From Halichoerus grypus (Eukaryota; Chordata; Mammalia; Carnivora; Phocidae), in assembly GCF_964656455.1 (NCBI RefSeq), contig NC_135718.1, positions 130,493,966 to 130,557,965 of the forward strand: 64,000 bases of DNA. Direction: 5' to 3'. This document shows, piece after piece, positions 36,022 to 46,619 of this stretch; the first letter of the stretch is position 1, and each line of letters begins with the position of its first letter. The notes below the pieces were generated by a model. It was not told where the DNA came from. It searched no databases and saw only the letters and a list, made by a program, of their open reading frames with translations. A program made the translations under genes and the position numbers.

Positions 36022-37200
36022 GTGAGTCCTGCTCCATCCTCTTCTTTAATTCTCCTGATTTGGGGCAGAGGAGTTGGAGGGGAGGGATGGTCAGGGGGGA
36101 GTTAAGATCAGCTTTCGAAGAGGCTGGAGAGCGGGGTAGCGGTGGATTCTGGATGGAGGCCGGCAGGCTTGTGTTTGGGACCGTGAGACGAATCGTGTAG
36201 CACGATCTCTGAGGACTGTGGCTGAGCTGAGGCTTGCGCTGTCTGGAGCCTGCTGAGCGGGACCGGAGGTGGCAGGGTTTGCAAGTCTGTGTGTCACTCA
36301 GGAGTTCTTCCCTCCACTCCCCTCCCACGGCCCTCTGCGGTCTTGACTTGCCCATCGATGTGGAGCTTCCAAGGACCCAGTGTAGTGGATAGTTACTTGC
36401 CTTTCTAATATCTGAGCTGGACCCTTGGGCTGTCTTGGCTGGACTGAATCAGGATGGATGGCCTGGGGATGGTTGCGGAAGGGAATTATTCTGCAAAAGA
36501 CCAGGGCTAAATGAAACATTAAAATAGAGCTCCATTATAATGCCACTGTGGGAAAACCAGGAGCTGATTTCTTGTGTTTGTTTTCAGCTCTCCCATGGCA
36601 AAGTTGGGAAGTAAAACCTGTGTCATTCTATGTCCCACGGTGGGGGTGTTATTTGGCCATCAGAATCATCAGGCAAGGGGCTTTGGATGCTGACCTAATA
36701 GCCCCATCTCTAGCAGCCATATCTGTTGTTATGTTCAGAAGGGGCCCATGGACTGGCAGCCCCGTTCCTTTGACCCGCATTTAGATGTGTACCACCTTTG
36801 CCACAATTCTGGCCCTTCCATCAGAATGTCTTGGCATTCCAGTGCTCTGATGTGGGCATACCACCTCTGTCACCTGTTCCCTGCTTCCAGAAATAGATGG
36901 GACCCACATGATGCCAACCCTGACTTGGGCTCTATCCAGGTGACAGATGTCTGGGGAGGGTTGGGAGAGTGATACAGCCTCCAAGGAGTGCCCACTGAGC
37001 TCTCCTAAGCCAGGGCCTGGGGCCTGGAGTTAGCCCAGCTTGGAGAAGAGTTGTACATACTTCAGCCCCCTCCCACCCAACCCTACCAGTAATAGCTGCC
37101 CAGAGGAGTAGGCACTTCTGGGTAAGAGAAGACTAGCAGAAACTATAAGTTGGACCCAGAAGCAAGATGGGCAAGGCCCCTGCTGCCCTCCCAATAGCCC

Positions 37201-37247
37201 TGTGTGTGTATGTGTACGCATGTGTATGTGTGTGTGTGTGTGTGTAT
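37201..37247 (+). repeat. Impure (TG)n microsatellite
   Basis: TG units broken by tatg and tacgca, with a pure run near its end. Confidence 0.9.
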
Positions 37248-37771
37248 TCAGTGGGAGGGGGGTGTCGTGAAAGGAACTGTTCCCATAGAGACCATCTGCA
37301 CTGCTAACTCAAAGAAGAGTGTCTCATTAACAATCCCAGGCAGACAATCTAATAAGGAGCACGATAAGGCCATGTCCCTGGAGAGGAGAGGGTGTGCCGA
37401 GGAAATTGGGTTATCAAGGAAGTGGTGAAGGCTCATTTCTCTTCTGCTGCTTCTCCTCACTCATTCACCTGCCACTTTGGTCCCTGGGGCTAGTGGGTGA
37501 GGGGTTCCTCCAAGATGAACTTATAAATAGATGGCTTTGACCTCTATGTTAGGAATCTGGATTTCTAAAGCGCTATTGGAGCCGTGGGCAGGTGACCCAG
37601 CAGTGGGTGTCTCCAAAGTACCGCGTGTGGGGCAGAGAGCTGCAGGTGCCCTGACCTCCCCAGCACCATCTCCCCATCTCCTCAGTGTCCATGAGGAGGG
37701 AGGGCCCCGGAGAGTCCCCGCTTCTGGAATTGTCGTCAAGGACACGGAGACCCGACACAGCAAACGGGTGC

Positions 37772-37866
37772 TGGATTCATGAATAGACAGCTTTGCGCAG
37801 TGGCAGTATCGTAGCCAATGAGGTTTATCCGAGGCGTGATTATTGCTAATTGGATTCATGAATAGA
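37772..37866 (+). repeat. Target-site duplication pair around the U4 retrocopy
   Basis: The 16-bp direct repeat starts at 37772 and again at 37851. The second copy shares two bases (tg) with the expected U4 continuation, so a 2-base microhomology sits at the 3' junction. One extra c (37788) separates the first copy from U4 base 1. Confidence 0.9.
37789..37852 (+). pseudogene. U4 snRNA retrocopy, 3'-truncated
   Basis: The first ~64 bases of U4 snRNA are present, from agctttgcgcagtggcag to tattgctaattg, with one difference noticed against the human sequence as I remember it (ggcgCg to ggcgTg, a CpG change). The rest of U4 is absent and there is no poly-A tail. A perfect 16-bp repeat, tggattcatgaataga, flanks it at 37772-37787 and 37851-37866. 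It is a retroposed pseudogene; the Sm site and 3' stem are missing. Confidence 0.93.
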
Positions 37867-38459
37867 TCCCGGGTCTCTTGACCTGCCACCAGGTTGGCAC
37901 TCGACACACCTCACCCCGACCTCCGGTAATCCCGCCTTCTTTTAGTTCTTGGAACTCACCAGGGTAGCAGCTGCTGTGCGCCCGGCCGAGAGCTAAGTGC
38001 TTTAGGAGCATCTCCTGGGATTCTCCCAGTGAATCCTTTGCTGACAGGTTAGAAAGTGGACGTACACTCTCCAGCACCTAAGTGGTAGGGCCGGCGCATG
38101 ACCACAGCCCCTCTCTGAATGAGGAAGGGGATCCTTTTGTGACACTGTGTCTGGTGCCCCGGCTCTGTCACAGCAGGAAACCCTTGCGGGCTTCCCGGAG
38201 GAAGTGATCTGAGGTGGCTGCAGGCACAGTGACCATGGCGACCTCTCCAGAACGAGTCTGCTACAGCTGAACGCACGACAAGAGAAGGCCAGCCCTTCAG
38301 AGGGGACCCAGGTCCTCTTCAGCCAGCTTTTCCCCTCCTGCTGGGCCAAGCATGACAGGCACCCTACCCCCAAGTTACCTGAGCCCATCCTTCCCTCTTA
38401 CCCTGGGCTGAGGCCCAGGAGGATGGGCTGGGGAAAGATCACACATTCTTTTTCCTTTC

Positions 38460-38925
38460 CCCTTCAGAGTTACTGAGGTATTTATTGATATACAACCTAT
38501 GTAAGTGTAAGGCGGACAGCTGGGTGATTTGCTACACGTATATATTATGAAATGATTGCCACATGGGTTCGTTTACCCGTCCATCCCCTCCCATAATTAC
38601 CTTGTGTGTGTGCGGCGAGAGCTTGGAAGATCTACTCTCGAAACAACTCTCAAGTGTATGGTACAGTATGTTAATTATAGTTGCCATCTGGGCATTCAGC
38701 CCCCAGAACATGTCCATCTTATAGCTGGACGTTTGTACCCCTTCACCAGCATCTCCCCGCCTCCCCCCACGCCCCAGCCCTGACAACCAGCATTCCACTC
38801 TGTTTCTTTGAGTTTGACTTTTTTAGATTCTACATATAATGAGAACATACCAGAGCTTTCTCTGACTTAATTTCACTTAGCATGAGGTCCTCAAGGCCTA
38901 CCCATGTTGTCACAAAAGGCAAGAG
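38460..38925 (-). mobile_element. Old L1 fragment
   Basis: Starts with agagttactgaggtatttatt and ends near gcctacccatgttgtcaca; both are reverse-complement L1 3' sequence. No open frame. Confidence 0.78.
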
Positions 38926-39433
38926 AGATACCTATACCCCGTGTTCCCTGCAGCATTATTTGCGATCGCCCAGGTATGGGGCAAGTGAAGATCAGGCACT
39001 CAAAGCTTTCTGTATGTGTTGCCCGGGAGCGGCTGAGGGGGCTGAGGCTGGAGGCTGGAGACTGCCCTGTCAGGGGCGCCCTTCCGCTCGCCTGCCCCTT
39101 CAGGGGGCAGTATCTGTGCCTTGAGGACCGGGGCATTGCTTCTGCTCTGGGGAGTTTGGGCCCCGCGGGCTTCCTGGAACAGCCCCAGGCTGCGACACAA
39201 TCCCTCATTGAAACACCAGCCTCCAGCCCCTACTGCTCGGCCAACAGAGTCACACACACCCACCCCCCCGCCCGCCCCAAGGAGAACAACATGACCTTTG
39301 AAGAAAGCAAAGGGTCGCCTCATCAACAAGAGCGGGTCTGCCAAAAAGTGAGTCTGCTGGCAGCTCGCCCCCCTGCCCCCCTCCCCACATCGAGGGACTC
39401 GGCATTTTTCTCCTAGGAACATTTTTCTCCTAA

Positions 39434-39492
39434 GTGGGCTCCGCTTCATCCCTGCAGTTGTTTGGAAGAAGGATTTCTGTAGGGCAATGTAC
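39434..39492 (+). repeat. 59-bp duplication, copy 1
   Basis: From gtgggctccgcttcatcc to tagggcaatgtac this equals 41729-41787 with one mismatch. A tandem copy of catttttctccta(a/g)g lies immediately before it (39403-39434). Confidence 0.93.
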
Positions 39493-39548
39493 AGAGAAGA
39501 CACATTTCGTCCTCACTGTCATCCCAAGTAGTGCTGCAAGATGACCTC

Positions 39549-39550
<2 letters not shown>

Positions 39551-39590
<40 letters not shown>
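39551..39590 (+). repeat. (CA)n microsatellite
   Basis: About 20 uninterrupted CA units in the intron between the start-codon exon and the microexon. Confidence 0.97.
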
Positions 39591-39591
<1 letters not shown>

Positions 39592-40179
39592 CATCCTCCA
39601 GGGCCAGGTGCCAGGGGCTGTGGATATCAGCCAGGGAAAGAGAAGACATGCAGGCATACAGAAACCTTACAGACGGGGCAGGCCTCTGCCTCACCCACTG
39701 CAGAGCTCGTTGGAAGATTTTTCCCTCCCCCTCGGAAGCCACAAGAGCAGACTCATTTTCCACTTGACATCAGCAGTAAGTTTTGTAGATGGGGAGAAGG
39801 GCAGGTGGCATGACATGGGGCTTGCGGGGTGTCACGAGACAAGGTAGGTTGCCCTCATCCCCAAGCAGGCGGTCCTCACTGTCATCTCCCTGCGCTGGCT
39901 TGTCTTCTGGGTTGGTTGTGTCTCTGTAATAAATTCCTTGGTGACACAATGGTGGTTGCAGATGTCATGACCTCTTTAGGGAAGTAGACTCTCAAAAGGC
40001 CCCTGGCCTGATTTCATCGTGGGGTTGGGGACAGCATCTGGCCAGCTCTGAGAGTCTCCACTCCCCCATGGTCTCCCCCCTTACTCACCTTTGTCCGGAA
40101 TGTCAAGGAGAAGAGCGTGCTGGGGCCCCACCTGGCCAACCCACCTCTCTGGCCGAGGATAGATTTGTAAAAAGAGCTC

Positions 40180-40300
40180 TGGACCAGACTACAGGAGAGC
40201 TGGTTCTCATTCCAGTTCTGCAGCAAATTTACTATGTGACCTTAACCGAGTGACTTCCCTTCCAAGAATCTGAGATTCCCTGGATAATGTCTAGGACTCT
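40180..40300 (+). mobile_element. MIR fragment
   Basis: The text actatgtgaccttaaccgag then tgacttcccttccaagaatc. Confidence 0.55.
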
Positions 40301-41279
40301 TTCCATTGAGCCAGCCCTTGATTTTATAAGAGAGGCTTGAAGGCCATGTGGGCAAAATAGAGCCTCGGCCAGGGCAAGGTCAGAGCCCTCCACTGTGCGT
40401 GGGGACCCAAGAAGCATCAACTCTGTCTTGAGATGAAGAAACCGCAGGCCTGGGTTGGTGGTCCAAAGGAGTAGGTCAGTGTCAGCCCTGCTTCTCCTGA
40501 AAATGGCCCCTTCTCCCCACCTGCCCTCCAGGCCCAACTACACTGGCTTTCCAGAATTAACCTTTCTTGGGCCCCTGGCAGGAAAATCTTATATGGGTGA
40601 AGATGCCACTGTGGGGATCTCCAGGGAGCATGTGTTCAGAAACCACAGATTTCTGCTTTTCCCAAGGACTTTTCATTTCTTTTTGTTTCCTGCCAAGGCT
40701 GCACCCAGGCAAATGGTAAAGCAGATAAAATTACTTTTCGGTGCCCCAGCAGGCCACACAACCCTGGCCCACTTGAAAGAATTATTCTGGACCTTTTAGT
40801 GTGTCTTACTCAAGACTTTTACTTACTGCAGTGTGCATAGCAGGGGACCCCTTCCTGCCACACTCAGCCTCTCCTCCCTGATGTCTATCTTCTCTTTTGG
40901 GATTCTTCCAGCACCTCTTGGTCCTGCCTTAACTCTGCCTTCTCCACGCTGCCCCCTCTCTGGGCCCCTAAGCTCCTCTTCCATCTCCTCAGCCATCTCG
41001 TGGTGGCTGAGTCAGGAAGCTTCGGGGTCACCTGGGCTCACCCGCAGCCTCTGCTTTCCCCTGAAAAAGTCAGCCTGCGATACCAACACGTCCCTGACAT
41101 CAGCGCCAACGTGGAAGAAGCTTGGCATATGACTTCATGCTACAGCCATAAAGAAAAGGCCTCTTACAAAGTTACAGAAACACTTGTTCTCTTTTCTGCA
41201 AATTTTAAACCAAGGCCGCCCTTCCCAGAAAGTTCATTACCATCGAAAGTCTTGCTGTGTGAAGCGTGGTACCCAGACC

Positions 41280-41620
41280 ACCAGCATCAGCACCACCTGG
41301 CTGCTTGTCAGAAATGCAGGATCATGGGGCGCCTGGGTGGCTCAGTCGTTAGGCGTCTGCCTTCGGCTCAGGTCATGATCCCAGGGTCCTGGGATCGAGC
41401 CCCGCATCGGGCTCCCTGCTCCGCGGGAAGCCTGCTTCTCCCTCTCCCATTCCCCCTGCTTGTATTCCCTCTCTCGCTGTGTCTCTCTCTGTCAAATAAA
41501 TAAATAAAATCTTTAAAAAAAAAGAAATGCAGGATCTGCTCAGTTAGAACCTGCATTCTAACTAGACCCGCCCCTCAGGTGATTCATAATACTTGTCAGA
41601 GTTTGAGAAGCCCGACCTCA
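41280..41620 (+). mobile_element. hAT-type DNA transposon relic split by a SINE
   Basis: The two parts (ccagcatcagcaccacctgg and ctgcattctaactag to gagtttgagaagc) form a familiar nonautonomous mammalian DNA element. I cannot name the subfamily with confidence. Confidence 0.55.
41324..41522 (+). mobile_element. Can-SINE inside a DNA-transposon relic
   Basis: Young-type copy. Perfect duplication agaaatgcaggatc at 41310-41323 and 41523-41536. It splits an older element of about 140 bases (41280-41323 plus 41523-41620). Confidence 0.95.
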
Positions 41621-41728
41621 AATAGGCTCATACCTGTGCACAGGCCCGTGCACGTCTCAGGTGAGGGATGGGGGAGATTTGTGCTACCTGCCTCTTTATC
41701 TCTTCCGTAAAAAGTGCAGAAAGGAGTG

Positions 41729-41787
41729 GTGGGCTTCGCTTCATCCCTGCAGTTGTTTGGAAGAAGGATTTCTGTAGGGCAATGTAC
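41729..41787 (+). repeat. 59-bp duplication, copy 2
   Basis: Matches copy 1, 2.3 kb upstream, at 58 of 59 bases. Similarity stops abruptly at both ends, and neither copy shows a known repeat or flanking duplication. Confidence 0.93.
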
Positions 41788-42395
41788 TTCTGCCATGAGC
41801 AGAGCCACAGTGATTCATCGGTCCCTAGAATTTTCCAAAGGGTAGGCAAGAAGGTGCTTGCATGTGTGACAGAGAGGAAGGTGCGGTGGGAGGAGTAAAG
41901 CCTGTGGACCATGCTTGGGGCCCTTGGGGCTTTGCTCTGAAGCCCTGGTTCAGAGCTGCTGCCACCCAGGCTTCTCAGCCCCACACCTCTGGCCAGGGAG
42001 CCCACTTTCCTCAATAGCATCTAGAAGGATGGGCAGCATCTTCAGAGCCCAGTCTCTTTCAAGCAGCCTTGTCACTTTTGATATTTGGACTTCCCTTGGT
42101 GACATCATTTGGTCAGAGGCTGGTCTTTCTGCTCAGCTGCGTGGTTTGAGCTCCCTGTGGAGGTGTCACCTCCTCCACAAAGCACTCGCTGGGTCTGTCC
42201 CCCCTCTGTGTGGCTGTCCCACTGAGCTCTGCCGCCGGGACCAGAGAGCCCAGGCACCGCACCCTGCCCAGGCCAGCCTCAGCGTCCTCCCCGCAGGCTG
42301 GGGCGTCAGCAACCCGGGCGAGTAGTCATATGCGATAACCTATAACCAATGTCTTCTTTTCTCCCCTCGCAATGCTAACCCACCGGAACTAACAG

Positions 42396-42413
42396 CAAGC
42401 ATTCAGAATGAGC
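42396..42413 (+). CDS. NFASC: NFASC 18-bp microexon (PSIQNE)
   Basis: This 18-base exon lies between aactaacag and the donor gtaagt. With the base carried from the previous exon it reads P-S-I-Q-N-E (residues 31-36) and hands one base on. Both flanking introns are phase 1, so skipping removes six residues without a frameshift. The peptide matches the segment just before Ig1 in human neurofascin, from memory. L1CAM has a neuron-specific microexon at the equivalent position, so neuron-biased inclusion is a reasonable inference. The pyrimidine tract (42351-42370) stands well back from the AG, with TGC and two CTAAC elements between, as in neural microexons. Confidence 0.93.
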
Positions 42414-43189
42414 GTAAGTTCCCCGGGCACCTCTCTGCACTCGTGCCTCTGGGAGGTAGGAGGGCAGCAAGGAGGGGCGGGAGAAGTCCAAGTGAGGAGA
42501 TACGGGGAGGGGGGGATTAACCACCTCTCCACCCTGCCTGCTGGGGCTTCTTGACCCCGGATCCCCTGTAGTGCGGCCCCTTGCCACACGGGAAGGGAAG
42601 CGGCCACCCCGAGCATCCTGTTGCTGGGAACGGCAGAAGAGCAGGTGGGTAAGAAGGGCCGCGGCTCCCCATGCTCTGGTGGCCGGCACAGGAGCACCAT
42701 GAACATCGGAGGTGGGGGCCAAGAGTGAGAGGAGCTGGCTCTTCGGCATGCAGACAAGTCCCTGGGGACGTAAGCCTCTGCGCTCCAGCCTCACCGCAGT
42801 TTGGCCATCCTTTGACTCTCCAGGGCTCAGAACCATCCTGGCCACTGGGTTCTGGAAAGCTAGCTGCTTTGTGTTCCTTGATCCATTCAATAAATGTATC
42901 TCAAGAACTCTTGTGCACTAAGCATTTACTAAGCATTGGGATAGAAGAATGGGTAAAACAGAAGTTTCTCATAGGGATTCCATGAGATCTTAAAGGGATT
43001 CTTCTTATGCTCAGTCCTTAACATAAACCCCTTTCCTGCGGCCTGGTTTAAGGAGCTGGGTCCCTGGCATGGGGCACTGCCCACCCCCTGCTTGCCTGCT
43101 TGACACGTGGCTCCTGAAGCTCTTCATTTCAGCCATTCCCCAAGCCAGGGCCCCGAAGCCCTGACCACCCCCTGTTTGTGCTGTTGCAG
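42414..43189 (+). other. NFASC: NFASC intron, microexon to Ig1
   Basis: 776 bases, GC-rich. 42880-42965 may be an L2/MIR tail (ttcaataaatgtatctcaag). A GCATG, the core of the RBFOX motif, lies near 42747. Confidence 0.85.
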
Positions 43190-43295
43190 TATCCCAGCCC
43201 CCAACCATCACCAAGCAGTCAGTGAAGGACCACATCGTGGATCCCCGCGATAACATCTTGATTGAGTGTGAAGCAAAGGGGAACCCTGCCCCCAG
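43190..43295 (+). CDS. NFASC: NFASC exon: first half of Ig domain 1
   Basis: This exon encodes residues 37-71, from [10 protein letters not shown] to AKGNPAP. It carries the first Ig1 cysteine (Cys63, in LIECEAKG), which pairs with Cys118 of the next exon in the C2/I-set fold. The acceptor is ctgttgcag and the donor gtgagt. The exon ends with two bases of a split codon (phase 2), completed as Ser72. QPPTITKQS is an L1-family signature at the start of Ig1. Ig1 is part of the Ig1-4 horseshoe used for adhesion. Confidence 0.97.
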
Positions 43296-43489
43296 GTGAG
43301 TGCACTGGCAGGTAAATCCAAGCCCCCCACCCACCCCTGCAAAGAGTGTGGATATTGAAGAGGTATTGAAACCACGTCCTGGCCCTGGCTCTGAGCATAG
43401 TTGAAGCAGCTGGAAAATTAAAATTATCCAGCAGACATCTCTTGGATACCTACCTGGTGGAAAGTACAATTCAGAGAACTAAGACGTTT

Positions 43490-43610
43490 AGCTGATGAGG
43501 AGACTGGGATCCAGAAATCTTAAGTGGCTTAAGGTCACACCACGAAGCCAGGACTAGATATTAAGTTTTCTGACTGTCGGTGTCACACATTCTTTCCAAT
43601 GCCTTATGTC
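43490..43610 (-). mobile_element. MIR
   Basis: The text ttaagtggcttaaggtcaca then gaagccaggactagatatt is reverse MIR, in the intron that splits Ig1. Confidence 0.6.
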
Positions 43611-43824
43611 CCCAACATCCCCCCACCCCATGCCTAGCTTATAGGAAGTTCCTCCTGCTGGCTAACTTGAGTCTTCCATCCTGAGCACATCAGCATCAAA
43701 TGAGGCGTCAGCGGACAAGAGCTGAAGGCCTGCAGCGTGTAGGCTGAGTTCAGCGTTGCTCCTCACTGTCTCGTGAGAGCACCTCGCTGCCCTTCACAGA
43801 CGGACCCATGTCCTCGTGAAGAGG

Positions 43825-43925
43825 AAGTGAAATGGAAGCACAGAGATATTATGTACTTTTGCCAAGGTCACCCAGCTTGAAAGGGGGCAGAGCCTGGATT
43901 TAAACCCAGACCTCTGACGGCAGCC
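43825..43925 (-). mobile_element. MIR fragment
   Basis: The text ttgccaaggtcacccagctt then gcctggatttaaacccagac. Confidence 0.65.
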
Positions 43926-44906
43926 CCCCCGCCCCCCACCCCAGGCCAGTTTGTTTCTACCAAACAAAAGACACTGGAGATCTAGAGATTGTTCTGCTAT
44001 TTGTCCCCCACCTTCAAAGCAGCATCCACAGGCTGGACCGTTCAGACCAGACATGACAGGACCCCATGCTGGGCATGTGTCAGGAGAAACGAGGCAGGGC
44101 GGAACCTCGGGTGTGTGTAGCCTCCTTCTGCCCACCCCCCACCCAGTTTGCATGAGCCTGAGAACAAGCAGGGCCTCTCTCATGACACTGAGCAGCCACT
44201 ACTGCTCCGGCTTCTTTTAAGGTTATGTCCTGGGCCGCTGCAGATGTATCCCCCACCCCCAGAAGCAAAGGGAGATTCTAGTCTCTTCACCTCTGGGATC
44301 TTTTGAAGGCTGCTGGTTCTTTCCAAGCTGCCCCTCCTGGGCTATAAAGTGCGGCCACTGCTTTATACTCTGCACCCGCTGAGCAGGGCACAGATAACCT
44401 GAGCCCTTGCCCTTTGGCTTTAGAGTCAGCTCTCAAACAAGGAGACAGGAGGACCAGAGCTAACTCCCTAATGTGCTTGGCTCAGGTGAAATATGAATTT
44501 GGGTTTGCATTCGTAGTCGGAGGTTGAGATGCCCTGCGGGGGAGGCTGCAGCTGACTCCGGATTTTTAAAAAACTCAAAGTCCCTGCCTGCTCCTGCAAA
44601 GAACATAAACCCCCAGTGGCTATTTGGGTACCTCTCACAGCCATGACTCCCAGCCTTTGCTGGGTAAGAGCTCTAATGTCAGGAGCCTGCCCCCAGAGTT
44701 ACACCTTTCACCTGTGGCTGTGACCTGGGACTCTGCATTTTATCCAGCTTCCCAGCCAGTTCTGCCACTTAACCAGGGTGGTATGGAGGTGTGGTTATGG
44801 GACTGGGCCAGGGACCAGGGCCCTGAGGTTCTTGCCTGGAACCCAGAGCCCACCGTGTTCCTCCTTATTGCCCCTGCTTCTCCCCCCTCCCCCCCGCTGC
44901 CCACAG

Positions 44907-45103
44907 CTTCCACTGGACTCGAAACAGCAGGTTCTTCAACATTGCCAAGGACCCCCGAGTGTCAATGAGGAGGCGATCTGGGACCCTGGTGATCGACTTC
45001 CGCAGTGGGGGGCGGCCCGAGGAATATGAGGGGGAATACCAGTGCTTCGCCCGCAACAAATTTGGCACAGCCTTATCCAATAGGATCCGTCTGCAGGTGT
45101 CCA
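44907..45103 (+). CDS. NFASC: NFASC exon: second half of Ig domain 1
   Basis: This exon encodes residues 72-137, from SFHWTRNS to RLQVS. It shows the Ig core Trp75 (FHWTRN) and the domain end [11 protein letters not shown] with Cys118, which closes the disulfide with Cys63. The acceptor is cccacag after a C-rich tract and the donor gtgagt. It ends in phase 1, with the carried base completing Lys138 in the next exon. The protein matches human neurofascin through the whole exon as I remember it, with no frameshift or stop. Confidence 0.97.
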
Positions 45104-45569
45104 GTGAGTAGCACACGGTGGGACTGGCATGCCTTGCTCCTGGGTGCATGGGGCGGGGGGGCATGGAGGATCATTCCAGAAGGGCCACCCCTGTCCTTGG
45201 CCAATGAGTGCCTTGGTGCCCTGCATAACCTGCTTGCTTTCCTGCCCCTGAGCAGGAGTACACCTCGCCCTGCTCAAAAAGATTCCTTGGAAAGGAGGCT
45301 TCCAAGCCAGAGTCTTGAACAACTGCACTGGCACTCTGGGCACGGGAGGAGAGGAAGGAGAGGAGCCTTTGGAGAGGTGTATCTCTTTAGACAGAAGGCC
45401 TCTCCTCTCTTGCCGCACCTGGCCTGACTCACGGGCCCTCTCCGCCCGCTCCCTTGTTCTCTTGTTTGCCCTTCTGCCTTTCCTCCTTGTATGCCTGCCT
45501 GTAGCCGAGCTCCTTGCTCCTTGCCCTCCATCACCCTCACTTCATGATCTTCCGTCTGATTCTCCCCAG
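45104..45569 (+). other. NFASC: NFASC intron between Ig1 and Ig2
   Basis: 466 bases, phase 1; no repeat seen. The second half is pyrimidine-rich. Confidence 0.85.
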
Positions 45570-45692
45570 AGTCTCCCCTGTGGCCCAAGGAAAACCTAGA
45601 CCCTGTCGTGGTTCAAGAAGGCGCTCCCTTGACGCTCCAGTGCAACCCCCCGCCCGGACTTCCATCCCCAGTCATCTTCTGGATGAGCAGCT
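45570..45692 (+). CDS. NFASC: NFASC exon: first half of Ig domain 2
   Basis: This exon encodes residues 138-178, from KSPLWPKEN to FWMSS. It holds the first Ig2 cysteine (Cys162 in [10 protein letters not shown]) and the core Trp of VIFWMSS. The acceptor is tctccccag and the donor gtaagt. Unlike Ig1, the intron that splits Ig2 is phase 1. In L1-family structures Ig2 packs against Ig3 in the horseshoe, and it contributes to partner binding. Confidence 0.97.
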
Positions 45693-45874
45693 GTAAGTCT
45701 TGGGGGCCCGGTGTTCGATTTCTGCTTTCATCTTAGGGAGTGGGGCCGGTGTACTAGTTAGGAGGGCCTTGCCCAAGGTTGGAAGACGTTGACTTGTGAG
45801 AAGCAGGTGTAATGGGGCCACATGGCTGAGAACACATCGAGAGGTGGCTCAGGCTCATTTCCTAGCCCAGCTGC

Positions 45875-46060
45875 TCTTAGCTGTGTGATCCTGAGCAAGT
45901 TGTTTAACATCTCTGGGCCTCAGTTTGCTTTTCTGGAAAAAAATAGGGCTAATAATTGTACTTATCTAATAGGATCATTGTAAGGATCAAAGAGTTAATA
46001 CATCCAAAGTGCTTATAACAGAACCAGACGCGCAATAAGTGCTGAGTAATATTTGTGATG
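45875..46060 (+). mobile_element. MIR
   Basis: The text tagctgtgtgatcctgagca, ctctgggcctcagtttgc, then gcaataagtgctgag; near full length, followed by an AG-rich run (46060-46105). Confidence 0.8.
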
Positions 46061-46619
46061 ATGAAGAAGAAGAGGAAGAGAAAAGAAAAGAGGAGGAAGG
46101 CAGGTTGACACCAAGCCTCCTTTCAATCTTTGGTCCGTCTGGATTTACTAAGTGCTGCCTTTCTAGGACAGAGGGGCACAGGAATGAAACCTTTGATGAA
46201 GGAGCGACAGGGAGACAGGATGTTTGTAGCAGGGGGACAGAGTATCATCACTGAGAGCTTGTCCTGTTTCATTTTGGACATTTGGAGATTAATTTAACCA
46301 CTCTGGACCTCAGTTTCTTCCTGTTTTCAATTAAAGTAAATGGGGGCGTGTTATAAAGGGGCCTAGAGCATTGCTAGCTGTCTGTGTATTCCTGGCTTCC
46401 CCTCCCCCTCCTCCATACCTGCCCCCCGCCCCCACCCCCACCTCTGGTCTATCCATCCATCGGTCAATCTATAGATCTGCCTGCTGCTTAGCATCAATCA
46501 TCCGTCTATCCCTGAGTTTTTACCAGCCTGTTTCCAAAAGAGGCAGGGTTGTGAGCTGTTTTGCAGAGAGAGTGCGGCTTTGTGCTCACCCATTGTCTCT
46601 CTCTTTGTCATCTCAGTGC

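Larger units (their letters stand above)
36022..42395 (+). other. NFASC: NFASC intron, start-codon exon to microexon
   Basis: 6.4 kb. Holds the TG and CA microsatellites, the U4 retrocopy, an L1 fragment, a MIR, both copies of the 59-bp duplication and a SINE inside a DNA-transposon relic. 36030-37200, 37870-38455 and 41800-42340 show nothing I recognise. Confidence 0.85.
43296..44906 (+). other. NFASC: NFASC intron within Ig1
   Basis: 1.6 kb, phase 2, with two reverse MIR pieces. 43930-44880 shows nothing else recognisable; a dense pyrimidine tract (44876-44897) precedes the acceptor. Confidence 0.85.

Noticed and set aside
35757..36200. Longer open frame extending both ways from the NFASC start exon
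   Set aside because: It reads through the acceptor at 35840 and the donor at 36022; only 35931-36021 is NFASC coding sequence.
37789..37852. Possible functional U4 snRNA gene
   Set aside because: The 3' half including the Sm site is missing, and flanking duplications show retroposition.
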